Positions 1-10,367 of a stretch of 64,000 nucleotides of DNA are shown piece by piece. A program made the translations under genes and the position numbers. Within the stretch, counting starts at the first letter, position 1; each line of letters opens with the position of its first letter. The notes beneath the pieces were generated by a model that was not told the origin of the DNA, did not search any database, and saw only the letters and a program-made list of their open reading frames with translations. The DNA is from Microbispora corallina (GTDB lineage Bacteria; Actinomycetota; Actinomycetes; Streptosporangiales; Streptosporangiaceae), in assembly GCF_016863035.1 (NCBI RefSeq), contig NZ_BOOC01000014.1, positions 62,001 to 126,000 of the forward strand, written 5' to 3'.

Positions 1-1267
1 CGCCGAACCGCCAGGGCCGGCTCGTGCCGGTCAGCTCGCCGGCCGTCCCGGCGTCCCGCTGGTCGTGGTCGCCCCGCCGTCCGGAGTCGAGCGAGGCGAA
101 CACCCGCCGAAGAGCGGTCTCCCCGAGACGCCGTACGGCCTTGGGGGTGAGCTCCAGCTTGCCGCGGTTGCGGCGCAGGTACCCCTGGGCCTCCAGCTCC
201 CGCTCGACCTGCCGCAGGGCCTCCAGGTCGTCGACCGCGGAACGGCCGAGGGCGCGCCGGATGGCGTCCTCGTCGATGTCGTCGAGCCGGGCGCCGGGGT
301 AGTCCTGCCGGAGGGCGGTCTCCAGGTCGCTCAGGTCGGCGAGCTCCTGAAGGGCCGAGACGGCGTCGCCCATGCCCATGGGGTCGTCGCCGGACACCCG
401 TTCCGGCGCCCCCCAGGACAGGTCGGGACGGCGGGAGTAGAGCGCGTCGCCGAGGCGGCGCATCTGCTCCGCCAGCCCGGCCTGCTGGAGGGTCTGCTCC
501 ATGAGCCCGGCCAGCTCCTCGCGCTGCTCGGGCGTGAGGGACGCCAGCAGCCGCTGGGCCGCGGCGGCGCGCCGCGCGAGCTGGTCGACCAGCTCCTCCA
601 GGTTCTGCGGATTCTCGGGGAACATGTCCCCGTACTTCTGCATGAACTGGTCGAAGTCGTCTTGGGTGTGCTCGCCCCGCGCGTCCCGGTCGAGCATGTC
701 GTTCAGGTCCGTCATCATCTGGCGGACGCGTTCCATGGCGGCCGGGTCGGGGTTGGCCAGCGCGTCCCGCATGCCGCGGAACTGGCTGTCGAGCACCTCC
801 CGGCGTAGCAGGTCCCGCAGCTCCTCGAACGTCTGCCGGGCCGCGGGCGAGCGCCAGTCGTACTCGGACAGCTCCTGGATCGCGCGGGAGGTGTCCGAGG
901 GCAGCGCGTCGAGCGCCGCCTCCCGGAACCGGGCGTCGTCGGAGGGGTCGGGGAACAGCTCGGCCCGCTCCTGACCGATGGCCGTGTCGAGCAGGGCCCG
1001 CGCCCGCTCCAGCGTCCCGTCGAGCCGCGTGTTGTCCCGCAGCTCGCGGCGGCGCTGCCGCACCTGGCGCAGCAGGTCCTCCAGGCCGCGCCGCCCGGGG
1101 GCGTCCGGCAGCCCCCGCCGCAGCAGGTCGCGCAGCGCGTCGAGCGGGGTCGATCCGGACAGGATCGCGTCGCCCATCTCGTCGAGGGCCGAGCGCACGT
1201 CGTACGGCGGGGCCAGCGGATCCGGCCCGTCGTGGTACTCCCGATAGAAGTAGGACACCTCGGTCAC
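1..1267 (-). CDS. VWA domain-containing protein, 3' end beyond the window
   Basis: The visible 422 residues are an Arg/Glu/Leu-rich, mostly helical N-terminal region. It reaches the TGTSRPWRFG motif that in this family sits just before the von Willebrand factor A domain; the VWA domain itself lies off the left edge. The GTG start at 1267 is preceded by GAAGGGAG at good spacing. It lies 49 nt downstream of the MoxR-type ATPase gene on the same strand. MoxR AAA+ ATPases commonly work with VWA proteins as chaperone-like pairs that insert metals or remodel partner enzymes, so a shared job is likely, but the client is unknown. The pair call is confident; the specific function is not. Confidence 0.75.
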   Translation of the reverse strand, partial: MTEVSYFYREYHDGPDPLAPPYDVRSALDEMGDAILSGSTPLDALRDLLRRGLPDAPGRRGLEDLLRQVRQRRRELRDNTRLDGTLERARALLDTAIGQERAELFPDPSDDARFREAALDALPSDTSRAIQELSEYDWRSPAARQTFEELRDLLRREVLDSQFRGMRDALANPDPAAMERVRQMMTDLNDMLDRDARGEHTQDDFDQFMQKYGDMFPENPQNLEELVDQLARRAAAAQRLLASLTPEQREELAGLMEQTLQQAGLAEQMRRLGDALYSRRPDLSWGAPERVSGDDPMGMGDAVSALQELADLSDLETALRQDYPGARLDDIDEDAIRRALGRSAVDDLEALRQVERELEAQGYLRRNRGKLELTPKAVRRLGETALRRVFASLDSGRRGDHDQRDAGTAGELTGTSRPWRFG

Positions 1268-1316
1268 CGCTCCCTTCGTGCCCTGCGGACGGGGCGGCCG
1301 GCGGTGGTCGGGGGGA

Positions 1317-2726
1317 TCACGTGCGGTACACCGCTCCGCCGGCGACCTCGTCCTTCGACAGCCGGCGCATCAGGTAGAGCCCTTCGAGGGCGAACTCCAG
1401 GGCCGCCGCGGCGTGGCCGGGGGACTCGTCGCCCTCGCCCATGCCCAGGCGGGCCATGACCTTGGACAGGCCCTCGACCCGGCCGATCCGGCGCAGCAGC
1501 TCGTGGGCCGCGACGAGCTCGCCCGACTCGACCTGGGCGCCCTTGCCGAACCTGTCGAGCAGCGGCGCGAGGTCGGTGCCGCCGAGCGTGCCGCGGAAGG
1601 TCTCGGCCGTCGCGCGGCGCAGCAGGTGGGCGAGCACCTCGATCTCCCGGCCCTCCTCGCTGACCTCGAACTCGACCTTGCCGCGCAGCGTGTGGACCAC
1701 GCCGGGCAGGTCGCACACGCGGGTGACGGGCCGTTCCTCCCCGGTCAGCGCGGCCCGCCGTACGGCGGAGGCGGCGGCCGTCTCGGCGGCGGCGATCGAG
1801 AACCGGGCGGACACCCCGGAGCGGGCGTCCACCGCGGTCGACTCCCGGACCAGCCGGGTGAAGCGGGCGATGACCTCCACCAGGTGGTCGGGCAGGTCGG
1901 CGCCGAGATCGTCGAGGTCCGCCTCCTGGCGGATCAGGACGAGCTCGTCCTCGATCGACTGGGGGTAGTGGGTGCGGATCTCCGCCCCGAACCGGTCCTT
2001 CAGGGGGGTGATGATCCGCCCGCGGTTGGTGTAGTCCTCGGGGTTGGCGCTGGCGATCAGCAGGATGTCGAGCGGGAGCCGCAGGTTGTAGCCGCGGACC
2101 TGGATGTCGCGCTCCTCGAGGACGTTCAGCAGCGCGACCTGGATGCGCTCGGCCAGGTCGGGCAGCTCGTTGACGGAGAAGACGCCGCGGTTGGTGCGGG
2201 GCACCAGGCCGTAGTGGACCGTCTCGGGGTCGCCGAGCGTCCGGCCTTCCGCGATCTTGATGGGGTCGACGTCGCCGATCAGGTCGCCGACGGAGGTGTC
2301 GGGGGTGGCGAGCTTCTCGCCGTACCGGTCGTCGCGGTGCTTCCACGCGATCGGCAGGTCGTCGCCGAACTCGGCGGCGACGCGGCGGCAGCGCACGCAG
2401 ACCGGCTCGTAGGGGTGGTCGTTGATCTCGCATCCGGCGACGACGGGCGTCCACTCGTCGAGCAGCCCGGTGATCGTGCGGATCAGCCGGGTCTTGCCCT
2501 GGCCGCGCTCGCCCAGGAGCACCAGGTCGTGCCCCGCGATGAGGGCCCTTTCCAGGTGGGGCAGCACGGTCTCGTCGAAGCCGACGATGCCGGGGAATCG
2601 GGATTCGCCGTCCCGCAGCCGGGAAAGGAGGTTCTCCCGGATCTCGGCCTTGACCGTGCGGTAACGGTGTCCACTCTCGCGCAGTTCACGCAGAGTGCTG
2701 GAGGCAGGCGTGGGCGATTTGTGCAC
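1317..2726 (-). CDS. MoxR/magnesium-chelatase-like AAA+ ATPase
   Basis: A protein of about 469 aa with a Walker A loop GERGQGKTR near residue 75, a Cys pair (CVRC) in an insertion shortly after it, and the sensor/arginine-finger stretch around IASANPEDYTNRGRI typical of the ChlI/MoxR branch. The family is usually labelled magnesium chelatase or sigma-54-interacting in actinomycetes, but there is no chlorophyll pathway or sigma-54 here, so those labels should not be taken literally. I chose GTG at 2726 because the 40 residues upstream (to 2846) are Arg/Pro-rich and unlike the family; the ribosome binding site there is weak, so the start is uncertain. It is followed by its VWA partner and is divergent from the FIST gene. 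Confidence 0.8.
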   Translation of the reverse strand: MHKSPTPASSTLRELRESGHRYRTVKAEIRENLLSRLRDGESRFPGIVGFDETVLPHLERALIAGHDLVLLGERGQGKTRLIRTITGLLDEWTPVVAGCEINDHPYEPVCVRCRRVAAEFGDDLPIAWKHRDDRYGEKLATPDTSVGDLIGDVDPIKIAEGRTLGDPETVHYGLVPRTNRGVFSVNELPDLAERIQVALLNVLEERDIQVRGYNLRLPLDILLIASANPEDYTNRGRIITPLKDRFGAEIRTHYPQSIEDELVLIRQEADLDDLGADLPDHLVEVIARFTRLVRESTAVDARSGVSARFSIAAAETAAASAVRRAALTGEERPVTRVCDLPGVVHTLRGKVEFEVSEEGREIEVLAHLLRRATAETFRGTLGGTDLAPLLDRFGKGAQVESGELVAAHELLRRIGRVEGLSKVMARLGMGEGDESPGHAAAALEFALEGLYLMRRLSKDEVAGGAVYRT

Positions 2727-2882
2727 GGTGTCGAGACTACGTCCCCGCCGGGGCGTGCGGCATCCCGGTTCCCGCATCCGCGCGGATCCGCCGATTGCGT
2801 GCGGGGTCCGTGCGTTGAAGTCCTCCCAGTGGGGAGAATCCGGCAAGGACGATTACTGGTGGCGACAAGAGGAGGCGAGACG

Positions 2883-4079
2883 ATGGCGGTGATCACAAGC
2901 CGCTTCGCCGACGGTCTCGCCGTGGGCGCCGACCTGGTGGACGCGGCCGAGGGCGCGATCCGGCGGGCCCTGGCCGGCCTGTCGGGGCCGCCCGACCTGG
3001 TGTGCTTCTTCATCTGCGGGGACGACCCCGAGGACGTGAGCCGTGCGGGACGCCGCGCGATGGAGACCGTGCCCGGCGCCCACGTGATCGGCTGCAGCGC
3101 GACCGGGGTCATCGGGGACGGCCAGGGCGTCGAGCTCAAGCCCGCCGTCAGCGCCTGGGCGGCCTCGCTCGGCGGCGCCAGGGTGACCACGTTCGCCCTG
3201 GAGACGCTGCGGACCGAGGACCGGTTCGTGGTCGTCGGCCTCCCGGAGCGGGAGCCGGACGACCAGGTCGCGATCATGCTGGCCGACCCCTACAGCTTCC
3301 CCACCGACGCCTTCATCGAGCACTCCAGCGAGGTGCTCGACAGCCTGCCGATCGTCGGCGGGCTCGCCAACGGCCTGCAGGGGCGCGGGTCGGTCCGGCT
3401 GTTCGCGGACGGCGAGGTCCACGAGGGCGGCGCGATCGGCGCGATCATCGGCGGCCCGGTGCGGGTCGACACGGTCGTGAGCCAGGGATGCCGTCCCATC
3501 GGGCCGTCCATGGTGGTCACGGGGGCCGAGGACAACGTGCTGCTGGAGCTCGCCGGTCAGCCGGCGCTGGCCCGGCTGGAGGACATCGTCAGCGCGCTCG
3601 ACGAGTCCGACCGCGAGCTGGTGGCCTCCGGTTTACAGATCGGCATCGCGATGGACGAGTACGCCGAGCGCCACGAGCGCGGCGACTTCCTGATCCGCGG
3701 CGTCGTCGGCATCGACCCCGAGCGCGAGGCGGTGGCGATCGGCGACGTGGTCGAGATCGGCAGGACGGTCCGGTTCCAGGTCAGGGACGCCGAGGCGGCC
3801 GACGAGGACCTCTACGAGCTGCTCGACGCCCACATGGAGCGCATCGGGCGGGCCGACGGGGCGCTGCTGTTCTCCTGCAACGGCCGGGGCTCGGCGATGT
3901 TCGGCTCGGCCGACCACGACGCGCTCGCCGTGCGCGACACGCTCGGGCCGATCGGCGTGGCCGGGTTCTTCGCGGCCGGCGAGATGGGCCCGGTCGGCGG
4001 GCACAACCATGTCCACGGCTTCACGGCGTCCCTCCTCGTCTTCTCCTCCGGCGCCGGCGACCGGCGGGTGGCCGGGTGA
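2883..4079 (+). CDS. FIST N/C domain sensory protein
   Basis: The 398-aa product reads as a complete FIST protein. An N-terminal FIST domain (about residues 15-210) carries the HVIGCSATGVIGDG motif, and a FIST_C domain (about 220-385) ends in VAGFFAAGEMGPVGG. FIST domains are predicted to sense small ligands such as amino acids and usually feed signalling proteins; this one has no attached output domain and no signal peptide. The ATG at 2883 follows GAGGAGGCGAG. Its stop overlaps the GTG of the ROK kinase gene by 4 nt, so the two are translationally coupled. That association suggests a metabolic or cell-wall sugar context, which is inference only. Confidence 0.85.
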   Translation: MAVITSRFADGLAVGADLVDAAEGAIRRALAGLSGPPDLVCFFICGDDPEDVSRAGRRAMETVPGAHVIGCSATGVIGDGQGVELKPAVSAWAASLGGARVTTFALETLRTEDRFVVVGLPEREPDDQVAIMLADPYSFPTDAFIEHSSEVLDSLPIVGGLANGLQGRGSVRLFADGEVHEGGAIGAIIGGPVRVDTVVSQGCRPIGPSMVVTGAEDNVLLELAGQPALARLEDIVSALDESDRELVASGLQIGIAMDEYAERHERGDFLIRGVVGIDPEREAVAIGDVVEIGRTVRFQVRDAEAADEDLYELLDAHMERIGRADGALLFSCNGRGSAMFGSADHDALAVRDTLGPIGVAGFFAAGEMGPVGGHNHVHGFTASLLVFSSGAGDRRVAG

Positions 4080-5050
4080 CGGCGGACGGCCTGACGCTGG
4101 CCGTCGACATCGGCGGGACGAAGTTCGCGGTGGGCCTGGTGGGCCCGGACGGGCGGCTGGAGACCTCGGAACGGGCGGCCACCCCGTCCGGCGGCGAGGC
4201 GGAGACGCTCTGGAAGACGCTGACGGACCTGCTCGACGGCCTCGGCATGCCGGGGCGCCCCGCGGGGGTGGGCATCGGCTGCGGCGGCCCGATGACCTGG
4301 CCCGACGGGGAGGTGTCCCCGCTCAACATGGCGGGCTGGCGCGGCTTCCCGCTGCGGGCGCGGCTGGCCGCGCGCTTCCCCGGCGTGCCGGTCCGCATCC
4401 ACAACGACGCCGTCTGCCTGGCGGTCGCCGAGCACTGGCGGGGCGCGGGGCGCGGCAGCGCCAACATGCTCGGCATGGTGGTCTCGACCGGGGTCGGCGG
4501 CGGCCTGATCCTCGGCGGGCGCCTGATCGACGGCGGCACCGGGAACGCCGGGCACATCGGCCACGTGGTCGTCGACCCCGGCGGCCCCCCGTGCCGGTGC
4601 GGCGGCTGCGGCTGCCTGGAGGCGATCGCCCGCGGCCCAGGCCTCGCCGCCTGGGCCGTCGAGCAGGGCTGGTCGCCGGGCCCGGGCCCAGAGGACGACG
4701 ACGGGCTCTACCAGGAGGCGGGCACCGCCACCGCCCGCAGGCTCGCCGCGGACGCCGCGGCGGGGGACCCGGTCGCCGTCGCGGCGATGAACCGGGCGGG
4801 ACGGGCGCTCGGGACGGCGATCGCCTCGGCGGTCAACCTGTGCGACCTCGACGTCGTGACGATCGGCGGCGGGCTCTCCCAGGCCGGGCCGCTGCTGTTC
4901 GGCCCCCTGGAGGAGGCGCTGCGCGAGCACACGCGGATGGCGTTCGCGAGCCGGGTGAGGGTCGTGCCCGCGTCCCTAGGGCAGGACGCCGGCCTGATCG
5001 GCGCGGCCGCGCTCGTCCTCGCCGGCGAGAGCTACTGGTCCGCCCCCTGA
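4076..5050 (+). CDS. ROK family sugar kinase (glucokinase-like)
   Basis: The 324-aa protein has the phosphate-binding DIGGTK motif at residues 11-16 and the ROK zinc motif CRCGGCGCLEA near residues 172-182. It has no N-terminal helix-turn-helix, so it is a kinase rather than a ROK repressor. ROK kinases phosphorylate glucose or other hexoses with ATP in the cytosol; the exact sugar cannot be read here. The GTG start at 4076 lies inside the FIST stop (GTGA, 4-nt overlap), so its expression should follow the FIST gene. A weak inverted repeat at 5060-5099 follows it. Confidence 0.88.
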   Translation: MTADGLTLAVDIGGTKFAVGLVGPDGRLETSERAATPSGGEAETLWKTLTDLLDGLGMPGRPAGVGIGCGGPMTWPDGEVSPLNMAGWRGFPLRARLAARFPGVPVRIHNDAVCLAVAEHWRGAGRGSANMLGMVVSTGVGGGLILGGRLIDGGTGNAGHIGHVVVDPGGPPCRCGGCGCLEAIARGPGLAAWAVEQGWSPGPGPEDDDGLYQEAGTATARRLAADAAAGDPVAVAAMNRAGRALGTAIASAVNLCDLDVVTIGGGLSQAGPLLFGPLEEALREHTRMAFASRVRVVPASLGQDAGLIGAAALVLAGESYWSAP

Positions 5051-5059
5051 CGCCCCGGT

Positions 5060-5099
5060 GATCGCCCACCCCGGCCTGGCCGCCCGTACGGGGGCGATC
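5060..5099 (+). terminator. Possible terminator hairpin after the ROK gene
   Basis: GATCGCCC at 5060-5067 pairs with GGGCGATC at 5092-5099 across a 24-nt loop. There is no T tract. It may separate the FIST-ROK unit from the LysE gene, but the long loop makes it weak. Confidence 0.3.
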
Positions 5100-5129
5100 T
5101 AGGGTGAGGGTGACGAAGGGGGATCTTCT

Positions 5130-5777
5130 GTGAGCATCGGGGCACTCGCCGGGATCGCGCTGGTCGCGCTGGGCATGGTCCTCACGCCCGGGCCGAACAT
5201 GATCTACCTGGTCTCGCGGTCGATCAGCCAGGGCCGCCGGGCCGGCCTGGTGTCGCTCGGCGGGGTGGCGGCCGGCTTCCTCGTGTACCTGGCGGCCTCC
5301 TGCCTCGGGCTGACGGCCGTGTTCGCCCTGGTCCCGGAGGCGTACCTGGCGATCAAGCTCGCCGGCGCGGCGTACCTCCTCCACCTCGCGTGGAAGACCG
5401 TGCGCCCGGGCGGGGTGTCGGTCTTCCAGCCGAGGGACCTGCGCCCCGACTCGACCCGCAGGCTGTTCACGATGGGGCTGGTCACCAACGTGCTGAACCC
5501 CAAGGCCGCCGTGCTGTACCTGTCGCTGCTGCCGCAGTTCGTCGACCCCGCCGAGGGGCACGTGATGACTCAGAGCTTCGCCCTCGGGACCGTGCAGATC
5601 GCGGTCAGCATGCTCGTCAACACGGTGATCGTGCTGACGGCGGCGAGCCTGGCCGCCTTCCTCGGGACCCGGCCGAGCTGGCTGCGGCTCCAGCGGTACG
5701 TCATGGGCACGATGCTCGGCGCCTTCGCCGTCAAGCTGGCGGTCGACCGGCCGCCCGCGGTCGTCACGGCCTCGTAG
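5130..5777 (+). CDS. LysE/RhtB family amino acid exporter
   Basis: A 215-aa hydrophobic protein with about six membrane segments and the family signature near the N-terminus (LTPGPNMIYLVSRSISQGRRAG, residues about 14-35). It is the usual length for LysE/RhtB exporters, which move lysine, threonine, homoserine or related compounds out of the cell. The GTG at 5130 follows GAAGGGGGA. The next gene is threonine dehydratase on the same strand 62 nt downstream, so threonine or homoserine is a reasonable guess for the substrate. Confidence 0.88.
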   Translation: MSIGALAGIALVALGMVLTPGPNMIYLVSRSISQGRRAGLVSLGGVAAGFLVYLAASCLGLTAVFALVPEAYLAIKLAGAAYLLHLAWKTVRPGGVSVFQPRDLRPDSTRRLFTMGLVTNVLNPKAAVLYLSLLPQFVDPAEGHVMTQSFALGTVQIAVSMLVNTVIVLTAASLAAFLGTRPSWLRLQRYVMGTMLGAFAVKLAVDRPPAVVTAS

Positions 5778-5839
5778 GGCCCGCGCGACGCGCCGGAGGG
5801 CCCGCACGGCGCGGCCCCGTGAGGTGGGAGACTGCGGAC

Positions 5840-7054
5840 ATGGCTGTCCCACAGGTGACGTACGACGACGTCGTCGCCGCACGCGAGCTGCTGAAGGGTG
5901 TGGCGGCGCAGACGCCCGTCGTCCACTCCCGGGTGCTGTCCGAGACCGTCGGCGGCTCGGTCCACCTCAAGTGCGAGAACCTCCAGCGCGCCGGGTCGTT
6001 CAAGGTCAGGGGCGCGTACGTGCGTATCGCCCGGCTGAGCGAGGAGGAGCGGTCGCGGGGCGTCGTGGCCGCGAGCGCGGGCAACCACGCCCAGGGCGTG
6101 GCGCTGGGCTCGGCGCTGGTCGGCGCCAAGGCCACGGTCTACATGCCGCACGGCGCGCCGCTGCCCAAGGTCGAGGCCACCCGCGCGTACGGCGCGGACG
6201 TGGTGTTCGCCGGGCACACGGTCGACGTGGCGCTCCAGGCCGCGCGGGAGCACGCGGACAAGACCGGGGCCGTGTTCATCCACCCCTTCGACCACCCGGA
6301 CGTGGTGGCCGGGCAGGGGACGGTCGGGCTGGAGATCGTGGAGCAGCTCCCCGACGCGGCCACGATCGTGCTGCCGATCGGCGGCGGCGGGCTGGCGGCG
6401 GGCGTCGCCCTGGCGGTGAAGTCCCTGCGGCCCGGCATCCGGGTGGTCGGCGTGCAGGCCGAGCGGGCCGCGGCGTATCCGGAGTCGCTGGCCGCGGGCC
6501 ACCCCGTGATGGTCGAGCCCGCCTCGACCATGGCCGACGGCATCGCGGTCGGACGGCCGGGGGAGCTGCCGTTCGAGCTGATCCACTACCTGGTGGACAG
6601 CGTGGTCACGGTCTCGGAGGAGTCGCTGTCGCGGGCGCTGCTGCTCTGCCTCGAACGGTCGAAGCTGGTCGTGGAGCCCGCGGGGGTGGCCGGCGTGGCC
6701 GCGTTGCTGGACCAGCCGCACGCGTTCGAGCCGCCGGTCGTGGCGGTGCTGTCGGGCGGCAACATCGACCCGCTGCTGCTGGCCCGCGTGCTGCGGCACG
6801 GGCTCGCCGCGGCCGGCCGCTACCTCGCCTTCCGCATCCGGTTGACCGACCGGCCGGGCGCGCTGGCGGCGCTCCTCGGCCGGCTGGCCGAACTGGGGGC
6901 CAACGTCCTCGACGTGGTCCACGAAAGGGTCGGCGCCCGCCTGCAGGTGGAGGAGGCGGAGGTGCTGCTGCAGTTGGAGACCCGCGGCCCGGCGCACTGC
7001 GACGAGGTGCTCGGCGCGCTGCGCCGGGACGGCTACAAGCTCTTCTTCTCCTGA
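5840..7054 (+). CDS. ilvA: Threonine ammonia-lyase (threonine dehydratase)
   Basis: The 404-aa protein deaminates threonine to 2-oxobutanoate using PLP. The PLP lysine is K55 in GSFKVRGAY, and the glycine loop GGGGLAAG that holds the cofactor phosphate is near residues 181-188. A C-terminal ACT-like domain (about 330-404, starting FRIRLTDRPGALAALL) suggests amino-acid feedback. The single short regulatory domain and total length fit the TdcB/short IlvA type rather than the 500-aa biosynthetic IlvA. ATG at 5840 follows GAGGTGGGAG. It may work with the upstream LysE exporter to control threonine level. It converges on the M1 peptidase gene with only 9 nt between them. Confidence 0.93.
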   Translation: MAVPQVTYDDVVAARELLKGVAAQTPVVHSRVLSETVGGSVHLKCENLQRAGSFKVRGAYVRIARLSEEERSRGVVAASAGNHAQGVALGSALVGAKATVYMPHGAPLPKVEATRAYGADVVFAGHTVDVALQAAREHADKTGAVFIHPFDHPDVVAGQGTVGLEIVEQLPDAATIVLPIGGGGLAAGVALAVKSLRPGIRVVGVQAERAAAYPESLAAGHPVMVEPASTMADGIAVGRPGELPFELIHYLVDSVVTVSEESLSRALLLCLERSKLVVEPAGVAGVAALLDQPHAFEPPVVAVLSGGNIDPLLLARVLRHGLAAAGRYLAFRIRLTDRPGALAALLGRLAELGANVLDVVHERVGARLQVEEAEVLLQLETRGPAHCDEVLGALRRDGYKLFFS

Positions 7055-7063
7055 CCTTCCAGA

Positions 7064-8536
7064 TCAGGGGACGTCGGCCGGGCGGCGCGGCTGGGACAGC
7101 CAGGCGTCGAACAGGCCGCCGAGCTTCTTGCCCGACATCTGCTCGGCCAGCGCCACGAACTCGGGCGTGGTGGCGTTGCCGTACTGGTGGTCGGCCGTCC
7201 ACTTCTTCAGCAGCGCGAAGAACGTGGCGTCCCCGATCGACTTGCGCAGGGCGTGCAGCGTCATGGCGCCGCGGTTGTAGACCGAGGCGTTGAACAGGTC
7301 GCCGGGGCGGGCCGTCCCGGGCGGATACGCCCACATGGGGTCGGCGGCGTTCGCGTAGTAGCGGCGGAACTCCGCGTCGGCCGTGTCGCCGCCCTTGTGC
7401 TCGGCCCAGAGCCACTCGGCGTACGTGGCGAAGCCCTCGTTCAGCCACAGGTCGCGCCAGCGGGTGATGCTCACGCTGTCGCCGAACCACTGGTGGGCCA
7501 GCTCGTGGGCGACGATCCCGGACTCCGGCGGGAACCCTCCGTAGATCGGCTTGGTCTGGTTCTCCAGCGCGTACCCCGCGGCGAAGTCGTCGATCACGCC
7601 GCCCGTCGAGGAGAAGGGGTACGGCCCGAAGACGGTGGACCAGTAGTCGGTGATCTCCGCGCTCCGGGTGTACAGGTCGTTCAGCGAGGAGTGGAAGGCC
7701 GGGTCGACGGCGGCGTACACCGGCACGCCGGCCGCCGTCTTGCCCGTCCGCACCTCGAACTTCCCGGTCGTCATCGTGGCCAGGTAGGAGGCCATCGGGT
7801 GCCGCTCGTGCCACACGAAGGTGGTGCGGCCGCCGTTCGTCACCGGGGCGCCGTCGAGCTCGCCGTTGGCGATGGCCGTCACGCCCTGGGGCACCGTGAG
7901 CCGGAAGTCGTAGGTGGCCTTGTCGGCCGGGTGGTCGTTGGACGGGAACCACGTCTTGGCCCCGTTGGGCTCACAGGTGACGAACGACCCGTCCTTGGTG
8001 GCGATGAAGCCGTACGTCCCGAGGTCGCGGTCGCCGTGCACGGGGTCGGGCACGCCGGAGTAGTCGACGACGACCTCGAAGGAGGCGCCCTTGCCGATCG
8101 CTCGGGACGGGGTGAGGGTCAGCTCGTCGCCCCGGCGGGCGAAGGCGGCCGCCGCGCCGTCGACCGTCACCTTGCCGACCGTGAGGCCGTGCAGGTCGAG
8201 GTCGAACGACGACAGCTCCTGCGTGGCGGTCGCCGTGATCGCGGCGCTGCCCGCCAGCCGCTTCGTGGCCGGGTCGTACGACAGGGTGAGCCCGTAGTGC
8301 CCGACGTCGTACCCGCCGTTGCCGTCGGTCGGGAAGTCGGGGTCGCCGATCCCCGGCGCGCCGGCGGTCCCGCTCGCGGCGCGCGCGGCGCCCCCCGAGG
8401 CGAGGGCGCCGTCAGGCGTGGGCGTCGGCGCGGCGGCCGCGCCCTCGGACGCGGCGCAGGCCGCGCCGGCTCCGAGGAGTACGGCGGAGATCGCGGCGGT
8501 CAGGGAAAGCGTGATGGGGTAACGGTTCGCAGACAT
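7064..8536 (-). CDS. Secreted or lipoprotein M1 family zinc metallopeptidase
   Basis: A 490-aa aminopeptidase N-type protein. The zinc site is HELAH followed 18 residues later by the second glutamate in NEGFATYAE. The exopeptidase loop reads GYALEN where most family members have GAMEN, so substrate handling may differ. The N-terminus has a hydrophobic segment ending in LLGAGAACAAS, which could be a signal peptide or a non-canonical lipobox, followed by an Ala/Pro linker. It is shorter than 850-aa aminopeptidase N and lacks the C-terminal helical domain, like other secreted actinobacterial M1 proteins. I used ATG 8536; an in-frame ATG at 8551 is an alternative. Confidence 0.88.
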   Translation of the reverse strand: MSANRYPITLSLTAAISAVLLGAGAACAASEGAAAAPTPTPDGALASGGAARAASGTAGAPGIGDPDFPTDGNGGYDVGHYGLTLSYDPATKRLAGSAAITATATQELSSFDLDLHGLTVGKVTVDGAAAAFARRGDELTLTPSRAIGKGASFEVVVDYSGVPDPVHGDRDLGTYGFIATKDGSFVTCEPNGAKTWFPSNDHPADKATYDFRLTVPQGVTAIANGELDGAPVTNGGRTTFVWHERHPMASYLATMTTGKFEVRTGKTAAGVPVYAAVDPAFHSSLNDLYTRSAEITDYWSTVFGPYPFSSTGGVIDDFAAGYALENQTKPIYGGFPPESGIVAHELAHQWFGDSVSITRWRDLWLNEGFATYAEWLWAEHKGGDTADAEFRRYYANAADPMWAYPPGTARPGDLFNASVYNRGAMTLHALRKSIGDATFFALLKKWTADHQYGNATTPEFVALAEQMSGKKLGGLFDAWLSQPRRPADVP

Positions 8537-8596
8537 AGGTCCGTCCACCATACGCGAACAATCTCGCAGGTCAGGGACGTGACAGGGCCGAATGTG

Positions 8597-9103
8597 TCAG
8601 GTGTCGACCACGAGCGTCCCGGCCGCCTTGTCGTGCAGCGCCTGCTTGCGCCGGTCGAACAGGATCCAGGCCAGATTGACCAGGCCGAGACAGCACAGCC
8701 AGCCCAGGACGACCTCCACGAGCTGGCGGACCGCGATCCGCCCCGGCCCGGCCGGCTCGCCGTCGTCCCGGGCGACCCGCATGCCGAACAGCGCCTTGCC
8801 GAGGGTCCGTCCCCGCCAGAACGACTGGAGCGCCCAGTAGTAGAGGAAGGCGATCACCCCCGCCAGGGCGGCGTGGGTCACCCGGACGCTCGTGAACGAC
8901 CCCGTGGCGGGGCTCCAGGCCATCCGCCAGCTGCTCCAGGTGAACGGCGCCGAGACGAGCGAGACGATCACACCGTCGGCGATGCCGGCGAACAGGCGGC
9001 GCCAGCGGCCGGCCAGCGGCGGGGCCGTCTTCCCCAGCGGGAGGGGAGACCACGGGACCTGCGGCTCGTACGGCCCGCCCGGAGGCGGCGGCGGTGCTCC
9101 CAT
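8597..9103 (-). CDS. RDD family membrane protein
   Basis: The 168-aa protein has a Pro-rich N-terminus (residues 1-35), then the R-D-D style first helix (LAGRWRRLFAGIADGVIVSLV), a second hydrophobic segment, and the motif WRGRTLGKALFGMRVARDD that identifies RDD proteins. A third membrane segment is WLCCLGLVNLAWILF. Function in this family is mostly unknown, with transport or membrane stress roles proposed. ATG 9103 removes a TTG-initiated extension. It lies between hppD upstream and the M1 peptidase downstream on the same strand. Confidence 0.82.
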   Translation of the reverse strand: MGAPPPPPGGPYEPQVPWSPLPLGKTAPPLAGRWRRLFAGIADGVIVSLVSAPFTWSSWRMAWSPATGSFTSVRVTHAALAGVIAFLYYWALQSFWRGRTLGKALFGMRVARDDGEPAGPGRIAVRQLVEVVLGWLCCLGLVNLAWILFDRRKQALHDKAAGTLVVDT

Positions 9104-9130
9104 GGCTGGTTGGTCACCACGCCGCCGCCC

Positions 9131-9156
9131 GGGCAAAGCCGCCGAAGGGCAAAGCC
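9131..9156. repeat. Short direct repeat between hppD and the RDD gene
   Basis: GGGCAAAGCC occurs at 9131-9140 and 9147-9156, a 16-nt period. Each unit holds a small GGC/GCC inverted repeat. It lies in the 64-nt gap and may be part of a processing or attenuation structure; no known element is recognised. Confidence 0.4.
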
Positions 9157-9167
9157 TGTGTGCGGTG

Positions 9168-10319
<1,152 letters not shown>

Positions 10320-10367
10320 TCAGTGGACAATCTGCACAGAGCCTGGTCCGGATGGAAGGAGGACGGT

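Noticed and set aside
1317-2726. Magnesium chelatase of chlorophyll synthesis or a sigma-54 activator
   Set aside because: No pigment genes or sigma-54 elements are present. MoxR-VWA pairing fits better.
1278-2880. Long plus-strand frame opposite the MoxR ATPase gene, running into the FIST gene
   Set aside because: Its first 535 residues are the antisense shadow of the ATPase. Only the FIST part from 2883 has family motifs and a ribosome site.
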